From an uncultured Eubacteriales bacterium (GTDB lineage Bacteria; Bacillota; Clostridia; Peptostreptococcales; Anaerovoracaceae), in assembly GCA_900542565.1 (NCBI GenBank), contig UQOC01000009.1:1-64000 (forward strand): DNA of 64,000 nucleotides. The letters run 5' to 3'. A program made the position numbers and the translations under genes. Positions 43,528 through 55,800 of the stretch are shown here, piece by piece; position 1 is the first letter of the stretch, and each line of letters starts with the position of its first letter. The notes beneath the pieces were generated by a model that did not search any database, was not told where the DNA came from, and saw only the letters and a list, made by a program, of their open reading frames with translations.

Positions 43528-46257
43528 TTAATTCACCACCTTTTTGAAGCTCAGATTTCCGGAAGCTCTCGGAACAAATGCAAAATTTCCAAGTTTGAGT
43601 GTCTTTTCAAACTCACCGTTTTCAACATGGAAAACATCCTCTTCCCAATATGCCAGATCAATATCCGCGTTATTAACAAAACTCACCTTGTCGTTTTCTA
43701 ATTTTAGCTTGATATCACTTGTAGACTTTCCTATTTTCAACCCGTCTTCACTAAAGTCAAAATATGTCTGAATCTCCGAGATACTGGAACCTAAATCATT
43801 TATATCTCCTTCCATAGACTCGGTTTTATCCGTAAACTCATTTTTTATTGAAGTGAACTGTAAGTTAAAGTTTTCAGATGTTACATTAAGTATCGATTGC
43901 TCCATTGATTCAAATTTTTCATCTGTATCACCTTTGTTATAGTATGTTTCGCTTAACTCTAGTTTTAAATTAGCTTCTGTCATTTGAAGTTGAGATGATA
44001 GTTCGACAATACTGTCGTCAAGCCTATCCTCAATATCCTCCGGCGCAGGGGACCAATCGGATGCTATATTTCCTATTTCAAGTTTAGGTTTACGAAAAGC
44101 TATGTGTTCGCCGTTAATTGCGTATATTCTTACCCAAAACCGAGTGCAATCATCAAACTCTCCGCTTGTACCACTCTGACTTCCGGTAAATAAGTCGTCA
44201 GATATGCGAGCTTTATATTCATATCTTGTCCACTCTGTCGGAGGAGCAATAGATTCGTATTTTAAGTGATATCTTATACGGCCTGTGGTTTCGTCATTGC
44301 AAAGGGCGAATTCGGAGCAGAACTTGGTTGCCTCGCCGCAATATTCAAATGAAAGCACCACATCTTTTCCCCACACCATGTCTTTTGGTAAAGGATTGTC
44401 ATCGCTCAATATCCATCTTCCATATATATTAGGACTGTCGGTCTCATGTTCTGGAAAATCAATATATCCAAAACCATCATCGCCTATTTGAACTTTTGAA
44501 GAAGTTAAATTATCATGGACAGTTAATCCACTAAGATCTTTAGTACCTATAAGAAGATTTCTTCCGCCAACCTCTATTCCGTCCAAAGTGCTGCTAACAC
44601 TATAAGATACACTTGTCGTATTATCTGTGTAAATAATTGTGGTTCTTGTCCATAAATACGGCTTATCTGTTGAGAGTGCTGGAACGCTTGATCCCCATGT
44701 CCCTGTCGGTTTAGTTGTCTGAGATGTTCCAGCCTGATAGTCTATTGATGTGCTTGTTATTCCCCTTCCGTCAGAGCCATCTTTTCCATTTGCTCCATCT
44801 TCTCCGTCTGCTCCATTTTGACCCGTATTTCCTGTTATACATACGCCAGTGTTCGATGGCGAGTAACCTGTTGTTCCATCGCTATAAGTTACAAAGGTTC
44901 TCAGCCATATATATTTTCCCTGTGTCCATTCGGGCTGACTATTAGACCAACTTCCTCCGTTCAACTCTGTTGGAGATGTTGATTGATAAAATTGATTCTC
45001 GCTACTCACAATAACCGGCTTACTTTCCGCACCTATCTTTATGCTGCTTGCCGATATTTCTAATTTGTATTGACCTTCTTCATCTTTAAAAAACCTCATG
45101 AAATTCGATGCATCTCCGGCAGCAAATTGACCATCGTCATCCATATATACACCTCTTGTGGTGTTGATAGCTGAAGTTTTTACTCCCGAATATATGGAGT
45201 CAGTAGTTATTTTAAAACCGCCTATAGTTGCGTCAAACGCCACAAGATCATCTACAGATATTTTTGTTGCGGTTATTGATTTAGCTGTGATGACGCTACC
45301 ATTGAGACTGTTATACTCCGTTTGTTCTGCTTCGGTGGTTACCCCATCGGTATTGAGTTTATAATAAAGACCGTCACTTCCTTTTATAACAAGCTTATCA
45401 GCTATGACAGTTCCGCCTTCTATGAGGTCTCCCTTAATGGTTACTCCTACAAGTTCACCTGTGATTGTCCCTGAACTAACGACAAGATCTTTAATCAGAC
45501 CGGACTCTGTAAATAAATTCTCTATAGCAGCTTGTCCTATATTTGTAAAATCAATATTCGCAAACTTAGCTTCAAGTTCATCTACCGTTATTTGATTCGC
45601 TTCGAGATCTTCTATATTTGCTTCTATGGCATCAAATTTATTTGTTACGAGAACTTCGAAGTCGCCATATGTAGCTTCGAGGTTGTTTATCTTTGCGTCT
45701 GTTGCCTGTAGATTTTCTATAGTCGCAAAGGTTAAATCGGCGATTTCTGCATCAAGTTTATTAGTTGTTAGGTTATCGATCGCTGCTTCTGCTGCTGTCA
45801 GTTTATTATTGATCGTGGCATTATCTGTAACTAAGTCATCTATTTCTGCTTCGTTTGCCGTTAATTTGTCTTTGATCAGAACTGTATCGGTAATCAGGTC
45901 GTCTATTCTTCCCTTTTCCGCTTCGAGCTCTTCTGTGCTTACTTTGTCGGCTATCAGAATCTCTACCTCTGTGATTTCATCGACAATATCCTCAAGGTCA
46001 CTATTTTGAGCCCCTGGCGAAGTTATATTCCCAGTCACGATTGCTTTATGATTCTTGATCATGACTGTTACTCGATCGCCATCTTTAATCACCATTGTGG
46101 AGATGACAGGGGTTAATGTGTCTGCTCCGTCTATTTTGACGAAATCAGAATCGCCTTGCTTGAACACTGTTCCGTAAACTATAGATTCAGTTTTTGATTC
46201 TTCTTTGGAATTTGTGAGTTTCGCAAATTGCGACACAAGCTTATCTGATAATGACAC
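43528..46257 (-). CDS. Phage tail fibre/baseplate protein with coiled coil and collagen-like stretch
   Basis: A 909-residue protein starting at GTG. After an N-terminal baseplate-attachment region it has a long heptad-rich segment (about residues 90-240) with repeated EIDDLVTDNATINNKLTAAEA-type units, a beta-helical-like part (GLIKDLVVSSGTITGELVGVTIKGDLIEGGTV), an eight-fold G-x-y stretch like collagen (from GNTGQNGAD to GSDGRG), a carbohydrate-binding-like domain (VGGRNLLIGTKD ... FEYCGEATKFCSEF) and a second coiled coil near the end. Trimeric side fibre or baseplate upper protein likely. Confidence 0.8.
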   Translation of the reverse strand: MSLSDKLVSQFAKLTNSKEESKTESIVYGTVFKQGDSDFVKIDGADTLTPVISTMVIKDGDRVTVMIKNHKAIVTGNITSPGAQNSDLEDIVDEITEVEILIADKVSTEELEAEKGRIDDLITDTVLIKDKLTANEAEIDDLVTDNATINNKLTAAEAAIDNLTTNKLDAEIADLTFATIENLQATDAKINNLEATYGDFEVLVTNKFDAIEANIEDLEANQITVDELEAKFANIDFTNIGQAAIENLFTESGLIKDLVVSSGTITGELVGVTIKGDLIEGGTVIADKLVIKGSDGLYYKLNTDGVTTEAEQTEYNSLNGSVITAKSITATKISVDDLVAFDATIGGFKITTDSIYSGVKTSAINTTRGVYMDDDGQFAAGDASNFMRFFKDEEGQYKLEISASSIKIGAESKPVIVSSENQFYQSTSPTELNGGSWSNSQPEWTQGKYIWLRTFVTYSDGTTGYSPSNTGVCITGNTGQNGADGEDGANGKDGSDGRGITSTSIDYQAGTSQTTKPTGTWGSSVPALSTDKPYLWTRTTIIYTDNTTSVSYSVSSTLDGIEVGGRNLLIGTKDLSGLTVHDNLTSSKVQIGDDGFGYIDFPEHETDSPNIYGRWILSDDNPLPKDMVWGKDVVLSFEYCGEATKFCSEFALCNDETTGRIRYHLKYESIAPPTEWTRYEYKARISDDLFTGSQSGTSGEFDDCTRFWVRIYAINGEHIAFRKPKLEIGNIASDWSPAPEDIEDRLDDSIVELSSQLQMTEANLKLELSETYYNKGDTDEKFESMEQSILNVTSENFNLQFTSIKNEFTDKTESMEGDINDLGSSISEIQTYFDFSEDGLKIGKSTSDIKLKLENDKVSFVNNADIDLAYWEEDVFHVENGEFEKTLKLGNFAFVPRASGNLSFKKVVN

Positions 46258-46263
46258 TATTTC

Positions 46264-47322
46264 TCACCTCCACAACTTATTTGTAAATACGGCTTTCTCT
46301 GTAACCTTACATCCTGATTCACATGTTATATTTTGACTGACTACTTTTGCCTTTATATTCTTAAGCCCTGCTTTTTCATAATTAAGCCTTACACAATCGC
46401 CTATTCTTACAGGACAATACCCATGAGTATAAGAAAGTTCGTATTCAACTGATGACAGTTCTTCAAGCAACTGCTCCGCATACTCCTGAACCTGATTGTT
46501 CAACGGATTGCCAATAAAATCAGGATTCGTTTCTCTATATATTATCTCTCGTCCTCGGTTCTGAACTGAAAGAGGGCTGTTGATATCATCGTTTACAGCC
46601 CTCGCATAATAGTTATCTCTCCCTTGAGAATACACAACTTCCACAACATTAGGTATCCCATAAATATCATGATCCATATCTATATCCGGATAAAGTATCG
46701 AACTGTTATCGTCATTGAATGTGTAAACAGGTTGTAATGATTCGATTTTCTGTTTTGGCGCAAATAAAATACGCCCCATTTCATCAAGGGCGAAATTATA
46801 TTTGGCATTTGATATCAGATCCGATATAAAGGTAAGCCATGTATCATTAGTATTTGATACAAAATCGTCATATAAAACTTCTTCGTTATTGGTCTCAACT
46901 ACCGGAGCTCTTACATGCTCTCTGCATAACCTATAGGCAATATCCATTATGTTCTCGTTTTTAGATATCGAATACCCGATAGGAGGAGGATTTTCCGAAA
47001 GTTCCAGTAGCGGAGTGTATGCGTCCATACTTACACTTCGAACTTTTCCGTCAAAGCTTGAAGATGGGGTTTGAACAAGAAATGTGCCGAGAGGGAACTT
47101 TTCTCTTATTCCATTTTGAGTCGTGATCAGGTAAGCTCTTATATATGCCTCTCCTACAGATTCTGTTATATCAATAGTCGCCGATCCCAAAGTATCAGAT
47201 TCCAGATCTCTGTTTATTGTGCATCCCGTAACATTCATAAGTCTTTTATCATCTTTCCATGTTCCGGGGTCTACAGTATAATATTCAAAGGTCTGTTCCA
47301 TAGACTTGGACCAATCTGGCAT
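46264..47322 (-). CDS. Phage tail-associated baseplate hub protein
   Basis: A 352-residue protein. The segment TINRDLESDTLGSATIDITESVGEAYIRAYL and the later YSISKNENIMDIAYRLCREHV, NFALDEMGRILFAPKQKIE and HGYCPVRIGDCVRLNYEKAGL resemble hub proteins (gp27/gp44-like, DUF5048 type) of siphovirus baseplates. Its position between the distal tail protein and the fibre fits. No peptidase domain is attached. Confidence 0.72.
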   Translation of the reverse strand: MPDWSKSMEQTFEYYTVDPGTWKDDKRLMNVTGCTINRDLESDTLGSATIDITESVGEAYIRAYLITTQNGIREKFPLGTFLVQTPSSSFDGKVRSVSMDAYTPLLELSENPPPIGYSISKNENIMDIAYRLCREHVRAPVVETNNEEVLYDDFVSNTNDTWLTFISDLISNAKYNFALDEMGRILFAPKQKIESLQPVYTFNDDNSSILYPDIDMDHDIYGIPNVVEVVYSQGRDNYYARAVNDDINSPLSVQNRGREIIYRETNPDFIGNPLNNQVQEYAEQLLEELSSVEYELSYTHGYCPVRIGDCVRLNYEKAGLKNIKAKVVSQNITCESGCKVTEKAVFTNKLWR

Positions 47323-47323
47323 A

Positions 47324-49876
47324 TTATGCGCCCCCTTCCACCCTTGTAAGATTTAAAGTTACCGGGATTGTGAGCACTGTATGTCTTTGACTGAATGAAA
47401 CTGACACATGTGCCCAATAACCGCTTCCAGACGGTTCCCTTACATAAACATCGCCCATCCATGTTGCAAGACGCCGTAGTCCATATAATGTTTCTGTATC
47501 ATCCTTGACTATTTCGAAATTCCAAGTCGCGGTAGCACCAATCTGTGTCCCATAATAAGTCACCGGGTGCTTTCTTCCGGCATATTCGACAAGCGAAACA
47601 TCCGCCGTATTACTGTCAGAAACATCGATATTATATGGAAGCCTAAGTAGCGAACCCGACCACGGGGGCTGTTCCATTTCATCCTCGTTGTTGGTATTAA
47701 ATTGAGACCATTCTTCGTCCCACTGTATGATAATAGCCGGTTCATCTATAGGATATCCTGGAGGATCATAGAAAGATACTGTTCCTGTATTTTTTGCAGT
47801 TGCTACTATACGATATCTTGCATAGTCCAATGCCGGATGCGGATCAACAATGACAGAATTTTCAGTATTGTCTATATTTTTTGATAATTCTGTAAATGAA
47901 CCATCAAACTCTCTTCTATATACCGATATCATTACATTTTCTATAAGGTATCCATCGTCATCTATACAATACGGCCTGATATATGTCACAAAAGAATCTC
48001 CATCATAAGATATCTCGGCATCAGGCTCATATTCCATTTCAGTCCATGAAACATCAAATTCTAAAGATGCCTCTCCATTTAAACCGGAGTCCATTGATGA
48101 AATGCAAGTAACCGTATAGGATACATTGTTTTCAAAATCCGCATCATTTGCAGATAAGGATAATGAGAGAGGCTCATTCACATCAAAGTATTGTGAATAA
48201 ACCTCATCTCCGGCATTTACTATTACACTTCTTCCTATTGCGTCAGTTGTTTGATATGTTTCGTTTGATATTATAGATACATAATAACCTATAGGAGCCT
48301 GTGTTTTAGGACCAGCCAGAGCTGATATATTCAATGGAAACGACTCTAATGTTTCAATCTGAGTACCAGACGAATCAGTTATCGTCAACTCTAATGTCGG
48401 AGGCGCATAAATATCAACCGTACGCTGTATCGACCAATCGCCATAAACTTTTGTTATTCCGGCTGTTCTAACTCTCCAACGAATCTTTGTTCCTTCGTCA
48501 TATTCCGAAGTATCGACGATATACATATGGGTTTTATTTTCTCCCTCAGGTTCTTCTTCATCGCTATAGCCTTCTATAGTATAAGTTTCTTTTATCTCGC
48601 CAATATACATTTCAAGCTCAGCATATGTCATTCTTGAACCATCTTGAGCATTGTGTACCCAATATAATGTGAGAATGTCGCCTGTTATTGCTGTAGTAGT
48701 CGAAGACCATGTTGTCGGTGCTGATGGTTTTTCTCCGATAATAACCGACTTTGGATCTGTCCATGCAGACTCCCCTTGTTCATTCACAGCTCTTACTCTG
48801 AAAAAATATTCGTCTCCTGATTCCAGGCCCGTTACTTCGTAATGTGTAAATTCAGCTCCTGTTATAACCGTTGTCTGATTTGACCCATCGAAATATCTTA
48901 ATTCTGTGGTGTATTCAATATCGTAAGTTTCTGCGCTTCCTGCTTCAGTCCATTCCAAATATACAGATGTTTCTGAACTTGCTTTGCATGATGTTATCGT
49001 CTCTGGAGGAGCCGGTATGGTGTTCATTGTGCTTGAAAAGTCAGACCAATCACTATACACACTATTCCCGTTATATAAATTTACTGATCTGCACCGTACT
49101 CGGTATTCTCCTCCTGGCGATACTGCATATTCAAATATTGCTTGGCATGTAACCACCGTTACAGTAGCTGTTTTTACAAGTTTTGTTCCATTATATATTT
49201 GGAATTGAATCTGATCACTTCTTGGATCCGATACATTTTCTATCGAAGCGGTTAAGTTATATTCATCTATCTCTACTGTTGGTACCGACGGCACCTCTGG
49301 TGGGTCGGCAGCAAGATAATAAACAGATGATACTGCTGTACCGCTCCAATATGATGTATCTTTACCATTTACTTTTCTTGTTTTGGAAACAGGTTTTACT
49401 GTGCATTTTATCTGCGTAGCACCCTCTGGAGGGCTATAAGTGCTCTGTTTTTCTGTCGCATTCGAAGAGCTACCTATAAACCAAACACCATCGTCAGTCC
49501 AGTAATACCATTTAACCTCATAATGATCGAGAGTATTTATTGTGGTCGTAGACGATGTCGAACTCGTTGTGCTTACCAGATCTGACACTCTAACAGGACT
49601 TATTATATTATGCGTGCCTGAGGCATTTCGTCCAAGAACTGCTCTGTTTCCAGATACTTCTATGACATACCATCTATCACTTCTTACCCATGACGGCATC
49701 GCTACTCCATTGTAATATGTTGTAGCCGTAGATTTAATAGAAACGAGGTCTCCCTTTTTTATAGCGCCAGTGGTTACAGTAGTATTTTTTTGTGTTTCAT
49801 TAAATACCCATGTAGCATAATATGTATTGTCATTTCCACTCTGCTTTTGAACGGTTAAATTTGAAACTTTTGCCAC
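47324..49876 (-). CDS. Distal tail-type protein with fibronectin type III repeats
   Basis: An 850-residue protein starting at GTG after AAGGAGG. Several fibronectin III-like domains are visible (SVYLEWTEAGSAETYDIEYTTEL ... YEVTGLESGDEYFFRVRAVNEQGESAWTD; APTTWSSTTTAITGDILTLYWVHNAQDG). The C-terminal 100 residues (YAGRKHPVTYYGTQIGATATW ... GLRRLATWMGDVYVREPSGSGYWAHV) resemble the belt domain of distal tail (Dit) proteins. It probably joins the tail tube to the hub, with the Fn3 units projecting to bind cell surface carbohydrate. Confidence 0.75.
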   Translation of the reverse strand: MAKVSNLTVQKQSGNDNTYYATWVFNETQKNTTVTTGAIKKGDLVSIKSTATTYYNGVAMPSWVRSDRWYVIEVSGNRAVLGRNASGTHNIISPVRVSDLVSTTSSTSSTTTINTLDHYEVKWYYWTDDGVWFIGSSSNATEKQSTYSPPEGATQIKCTVKPVSKTRKVNGKDTSYWSGTAVSSVYYLAADPPEVPSVPTVEIDEYNLTASIENVSDPRSDQIQFQIYNGTKLVKTATVTVVTCQAIFEYAVSPGGEYRVRCRSVNLYNGNSVYSDWSDFSSTMNTIPAPPETITSCKASSETSVYLEWTEAGSAETYDIEYTTELRYFDGSNQTTVITGAEFTHYEVTGLESGDEYFFRVRAVNEQGESAWTDPKSVIIGEKPSAPTTWSSTTTAITGDILTLYWVHNAQDGSRMTYAELEMYIGEIKETYTIEGYSDEEEPEGENKTHMYIVDTSEYDEGTKIRWRVRTAGITKVYGDWSIQRTVDIYAPPTLELTITDSSGTQIETLESFPLNISALAGPKTQAPIGYYVSIISNETYQTTDAIGRSVIVNAGDEVYSQYFDVNEPLSLSLSANDADFENNVSYTVTCISSMDSGLNGEASLEFDVSWTEMEYEPDAEISYDGDSFVTYIRPYCIDDDGYLIENVMISVYRREFDGSFTELSKNIDNTENSVIVDPHPALDYARYRIVATAKNTGTVSFYDPPGYPIDEPAIIIQWDEEWSQFNTNNEDEMEQPPWSGSLLRLPYNIDVSDSNTADVSLVEYAGRKHPVTYYGTQIGATATWNFEIVKDDTETLYGLRRLATWMGDVYVREPSGSGYWAHVSVSFSQRHTVLTIPVTLNLTRVEGGA

Positions 49877-49879
49877 TAA

Positions 49880-52800
49880 CTACTTCCTCCTTTCTATCTT
49901 TGCTGCTCTTACAAGGGTCTGGATAGCTTGAGATACTTCCGATCCTGAATCATATGTTATTCCGTTGATGTTATATGTATCTCCTATAGTCTGCCCCATA
50001 GCTTTCTTAAGATCTTTTATAGCATCCGTAATATGCCTGTCCCTGTCATTTTGATTTCTTTGGTCCATTATAGAGCTTATAGCGTTAAGATTAGACATAA
50101 CCCCTATAGATGGCTGCATCGCAAACATAGTGTTTAGTCTTCCAACACCATCATTCACATCGCTAAGATCCAGAACAGGTCTTATTGATGGTGTCACATC
50201 GACATCGCTGTTGAATATCGACTGCATCATTGAAATTGTCTTATCAAGGCCATTCCTTGCCGAAGCTGCCATATTTGCTCCTGCTGAATATGCATTCTTC
50301 GCATAATCAGTAATAGCATTAACAAATCCAAGGCCATAAAAAGAGCCGGATCTATATCCGACTTTTGACGGGGAGTTTATATCAAGCTCTCTGTTTGCAG
50401 CATTAGATGCCGCTTGGGCCATTCTTGCTGCTGCGGAAGCTGCTTTATATACATTGTTATCAATTCCAGCAACAAATCCGCTAACCAAATAAGCTGCGGA
50501 ATTGTAAAACTGCTTATAAAGGCTTCTTATCTCGTTTATAGCTCTTTCCAGAACAGATACAAATGCTTTTGGAACAGATTCAGATTTCGATTTTATTCCA
50601 TCGATCATCTTTGAAACAAGCGTGCTTCCTTCGGATCTGAAATTATTATATTTCGAGGATATACCAATTAAAGCTGCGGATATAGTCTTGTCCATTGCCG
50701 ATTTTAGTTCACTGCCTCTTGAAGATATATTGTCTATCAATGTCTTAAAAGTAGACTGTATAGAATCGTTTACTTTGTCATACGCACCGTTAAATGCATC
50801 AACTAACCCATCTACACCCATATCTCCGAGTTTTTCCATTGCTTCTCCAAAATTCTTCATGGTGTCTGTATCTATAGACATCATACCTTTAGCTATGTCA
50901 AGAAGCTTACTTATCTCAGCTATGACGCTTGATAATATGCCGGTGTCTATACCGCTTATCGACTGATAATACTTTGAAAGACCTACGCCGAATGAAGCTA
51001 TATCCAGTCCAAACGAACCAAATGACTGCTGCCCATCGAATAATCCCTTTTCTGGCAAACTTTTAGAAAGGTCTACAAGAGATTGAGCAGCATTTGTCGC
51101 TGACACAACAGCATCCGGATTAACTCCTTCTACAGAACTTGAGTATTTTGAAAGATCTTCACCAAATTTAGCAAGTCCCGCACCAAAACTATCTATATCG
51201 TTATTTCCTGCAAACCAGCTAACCATTCCTCCAGAATTAGGCAAGGCATTCGCAAGTTCAGCCAACCCTTTTGCCGCATTTGCTGAATTTGTAACGAGTT
51301 CCGGTTTAATACCGACCATACTATCAGCATAAGTCTTGAGGTATGGCCCGAATTTAGCTATTTCAGCTCCAAACTCCGATAAAGTTATATCTCCTGTTAT
51401 CCATGATACAAGCCCTCCGGAATTAGGAAGATTGTTGGCAAACTCAGCAAGTACCTTCGCCGCATTCGCAGAAGAAGTAACTACTTCCGGATTTATTCCA
51501 GATACGCTATCAGCATATTGTTTAAATTTAGGTCCGAATATCACGAGCTGATCTGCGAAGTCGGACAAATTATTATTTCCTGTAAATACAGAAACAAGTC
51601 CTCCTTCATTTGGAATATTCGTAGCAAATTCGGCCAAGGCCTTAGCTGCATTTGCCGAGGCTTCAACTACAGATCCGTCTACTCCTCTTATTGACTCATA
51701 GTATTTACTGAAATATGGGCCAAACTCAGATAAGTCCTTTCCAAATTTAACCATTGAATTTCCGCCGGTAAGCCAAGATGTTAATCCATCTAACACTCCT
51801 GCACCAGTCAGTAACAAAATAGCTTCAGCCAATGCTTTGATGCCGTTCATTGAATTGGCATCCACATTTTTGATACCGTCGAAAAACGGTTTGGCATTTT
51901 CCATAAAGCCGGATAAGTCCTCTCCTATTTGTGGGAATGAAGAAGATACTCCGTTCATAAATCCAGCAACAATATTACCAACGAATGAACCGATTGCTTC
52001 TCCTATTTGTCCGAGAACTTTTGTCCCTTCCTCCATCAGCCACTTAAATCCTGGGATTTGAGCAATTCCGCCGAGAGCTGCTATAATCACGGTAAGTCCA
52101 GCTACAAATGCGCCAAGACTAGCAACTCCTTTTACTGCACCGGCTATTGGAACAAGACTTAAAACTTTCATGCTGCCAGATAAAGAAAGTAATAAAGCTG
52201 ATAAAGAGCCAGCAATAGCTGTTGTCTTCTCCATAGGAAGACTTCCAAGGGACAAGAATATAACAGTTATTCCTGCCATAACTATTCCCATAAGAGCCGT
52301 AGTCACCATTGCTCTTTTTACAATATTCGCAGCAGCGGACAACACTCCGAATATGGCCACTAAAGCAGCTATCGCACCTATTGTGTTAAATAAACTTTCT
52401 GCTTTAAATTTTCCCATGGCATCGAAAATGCCTTTAAGCACATTCCCGAGCAGCTCTGCTCCAACAACGATGAGTTCCGGAACACGCTCTGATAATGTTT
52501 CAAGTAATCCAATTATAAAATCGAATAGCTTGTCTGTTATTTCTGGAGCATATTCTGCCAATGCGCTTAATGCGTCATACACCAGTTTCAAAAGAGCCTC
52601 GGCTATTAAGGCCGATGTCGAAATCAATGCGTTGCATCCTGCTTCGATCATTGCGACGAACGCTTCGGACAAAGTAGAAGCACCTTCTCCTATTACTTTT
52701 GAAAACTCTATTATTCCTTCGCCTATCTCTTTAAATAAATCAGGTATAAGCCCTATAAGATTTTTAATTATAGCAACTAATGCCGCGCCTCCGGCAACTC

Positions 52801-55800
52801 CCGATACTGCTAAGGCCGAAAGTCCTGCTGCAAAAGCCGCTACCCCTGCGCCGGCAGCCAAAGTTCCTATTCCTAATAAGGTTATCACTCCTGATAAAGC
52901 TAATAATGTCGGTATCACAGGAGTTAATAATTTACCGGCAACTCCTATGATTGTAAAGGAACCTGCAAGTATGGTAAGACCCCTTGCTATGCTTCTCCAC
53001 TCCATATTTCCAAGAGCTTTAATAATCGGGGTAAATATGGCTAGTGCCGCAGAAATAGTTAATAACGCTGCTGCTCCGGGAAGACCAGTGCTCATAAGCT
53101 TAAGAGCTGCAACAAATATAACCATTGCTCCAGATATAACGACTGCACTTTTTCCTATATCCTCCCATCCAAACCCGCTTATCTGTTTTATAACATCACC
53201 TAATATCAGCATAGACGCCGCTATTCCAGCTACAGCCGCCGCTTTTTTTATACTTCCGCTTGGAATTATATTTAGAGCGATGCCTACGGAAAGAAGAGAT
53301 CCGGCTATAACACTAAGGCCCTTTCCTATTTCTTTCCATTTGAGATTCTTAAAGGAACTCATGGCTTTTGAAAATATAAGCATAGATGACGCTATTACAG
53401 TCATGCCTATAGAAGCACTTAATATGCTCTTAGAATTTGAAATTAACTTAGTAAATATTGCAAGTTCTGCCAGTATCCCTCCTACAGCAGCAAGTCCTTT
53501 AGTAATTTCTCCAGCACTCAGATCTTTAAATTTGGAAACTGCATTGGCTAATATATTTATTGCACTTGCTAAAATAACAAGCCCCGCTGCTCTTATTGGC
53601 CCAACTCCGTCAAAGTCTGCTACCTTCATAAATAATGCGAGTTCTGCACAAAGCACTCCAACTCCTACTAATCCAGTAGCCAATTCGCCCCAGTTAAGAG
53701 AAGATAATTTCTTTACGGCGGATGATAATATAAGCACTGCGGTTGACAATGCGATCATAGAAGCGGATAATTTCGCCATTCCTATAAAGCCGGCTTTTCC
53801 CTCCATCAGATGGCCAAATATAGCCATTGAGCCAAATAACTGAGCAAACATAACAGTCATTGCGCTAAGTGAAGTCGCAAGTTTTGTAGCATCGATTGCT
53901 GATAAAACAACGAGCGACGCCGATAAAATAGCTATTGCTCCGGCTATTTTCATGAGCGTATTAGCCTTTATAGAAGATTGCCATGCTTCGAGACTGCCTT
54001 TTACACCATCTAGTATCCCTTTCAATGAATCAAGGAATCCGCCACCGGTTATACTTATCTCGCCTAATTTGTCTATAAATTTCTTTATTCCTATAAGTAT
54101 TCCTGAAAATAATCCAGCATTAATAATATCGAATATAGGTTCCAGACTGCCCTCTTTAAACACAGATGTCAGAGCGTTACTTATTTTTTCAAACGCATTT
54201 CCTATCAGCGTAGCAGCCTTTGAGGAAATTTCAGCAAAGGTTTCTATACCGAATGACAGACCATCTAATATCCCTCCAGATGCAGAATCGGTTATGCTGA
54301 ATATTCCTCCGGTTATAATATTGAAGAGATTGGTGAGAAAACCAGCCAAAGGACTTAATACTTTTTTGATATTCTCAATAGTATTATTAAAAGCATCAGA
54401 AGATTTTAATGCTTCATTTATTCCTGAGACGAAATCCCCGATGCTTGCAGTTATATCTAATATTCCATTCCCGGCAGGAAGAAGAAAACCGACAAAGTCA
54501 GCAAACCCTTTAAGTAACGCTTTAACAACTTCTACACCAAAACTAAAAACAGAGAACACCCCTTTGAATGTTCTCTTTAACTTATCTGCCGTTTCTTCGC
54601 TTATTTTGAATCTTTCGCTTAAATTTTTCAGCGTTTCTGTTAAATTGTATAATTGTTCTGCCGTTGTTCTTGGAAAAATCTCTCGAAAAGCTTCGTGTAT
54701 TGGTTTAATTGTATCCGCAAGACCTTTGAAAGAATTTTTAAGAGCCTCTATCAAATTTTCTCGTCCGGATGGCATCGCCATCTTTTTCGTAAATTCGTCA
54801 AGAGATACTGTCCCATCTTTTATGCCTTGTTCGAGCTCCTGTATCTGTCTGACATGTTCTTTCGTATAGCCTGCTGCTTTAAGCTCTTCGTCGGACATAC
54901 TTTCAAGTTTATCTGCATACTTTGATACCGACTCAGACAGCATTTCTGATGTAAGCCAGCCGTCTTTAAGTGTCTTATCAAAGGAACCTGCTTTATCGAC
55001 CATTTCATCTATGGCGATGTTATGCTCTTTAGCGACTATCTTAACTGTATCAACGAAATCTCCTTCATTAGATATACCTTTTCCTAAAAACTGATCCCAT
55101 CCGCTTGCCAGTCCACCTTCAAGCATGGCGTTCCTGGCGTCGGCAGATTTGGAAACCATATCGCCGAGAACATCTGATACTTCGGTAAATAGTTCTTTAG
55201 CCTCTTCGAAATCTCCTATAATTATCTCCCAGCTTTGCGTCCATCCGGATTGCAGCGCTTCTTTTGTAGTGTCTACAAGCTGAGTAAATGTCTTTACTTT
55301 GGTAGCCGCATCTTCTGCGGTCTTCGCCATCTCAACTATTTCTTTAGCCTGTTTCTCTGTATAGCCCTGCGCTATAAGATCGGCCTCTGTGTAGGCTCCG
55401 GATAATTGAGTAAGTGTCTCCGTAAGAACTTCAGTCGTAAGCCAGTTTCCCTGAGTAAGGGATTCTCTAAAAGAGCCATACTTTTCAATCATTGCGTCGA
55501 CATTATATCCAAAATGTCTCGCTGTTCTTTTTAAAGCATTTTGAAATAACTCGCCGCCCATACCGGCATTAACTACTGAATTCCAGTCCATGAGCTGCAC
55601 TTTTCCAGCCGCTATTGCTTGTGAAAGCTGATACATGGCGGTACTCGCCTGCATAGATGATGAGCCGGATGCTGCCGCAAGATTAGCTATACCTTTTATT
55701 GATGTTACAGCTTTATCAAGATCAACTCCTGCCGCCGTAAAGGTTCCTATATTGCGGGTCATTTCCGTAAAATTATATATTGTTTTATCGGCATATGTAT

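Noticed and set aside
52170..53843. 557-residue open frame on the plus strand
   Set aside because: It is antisense to the repetitive tape measure gene, low-complexity (Ile/Pro/Ala/Asn rich) and has no ribosome site; a composition shadow.
53952..54869. 305-residue open frame on the plus strand
   Set aside because: Also antisense to the tape measure gene with the same low-complexity character.
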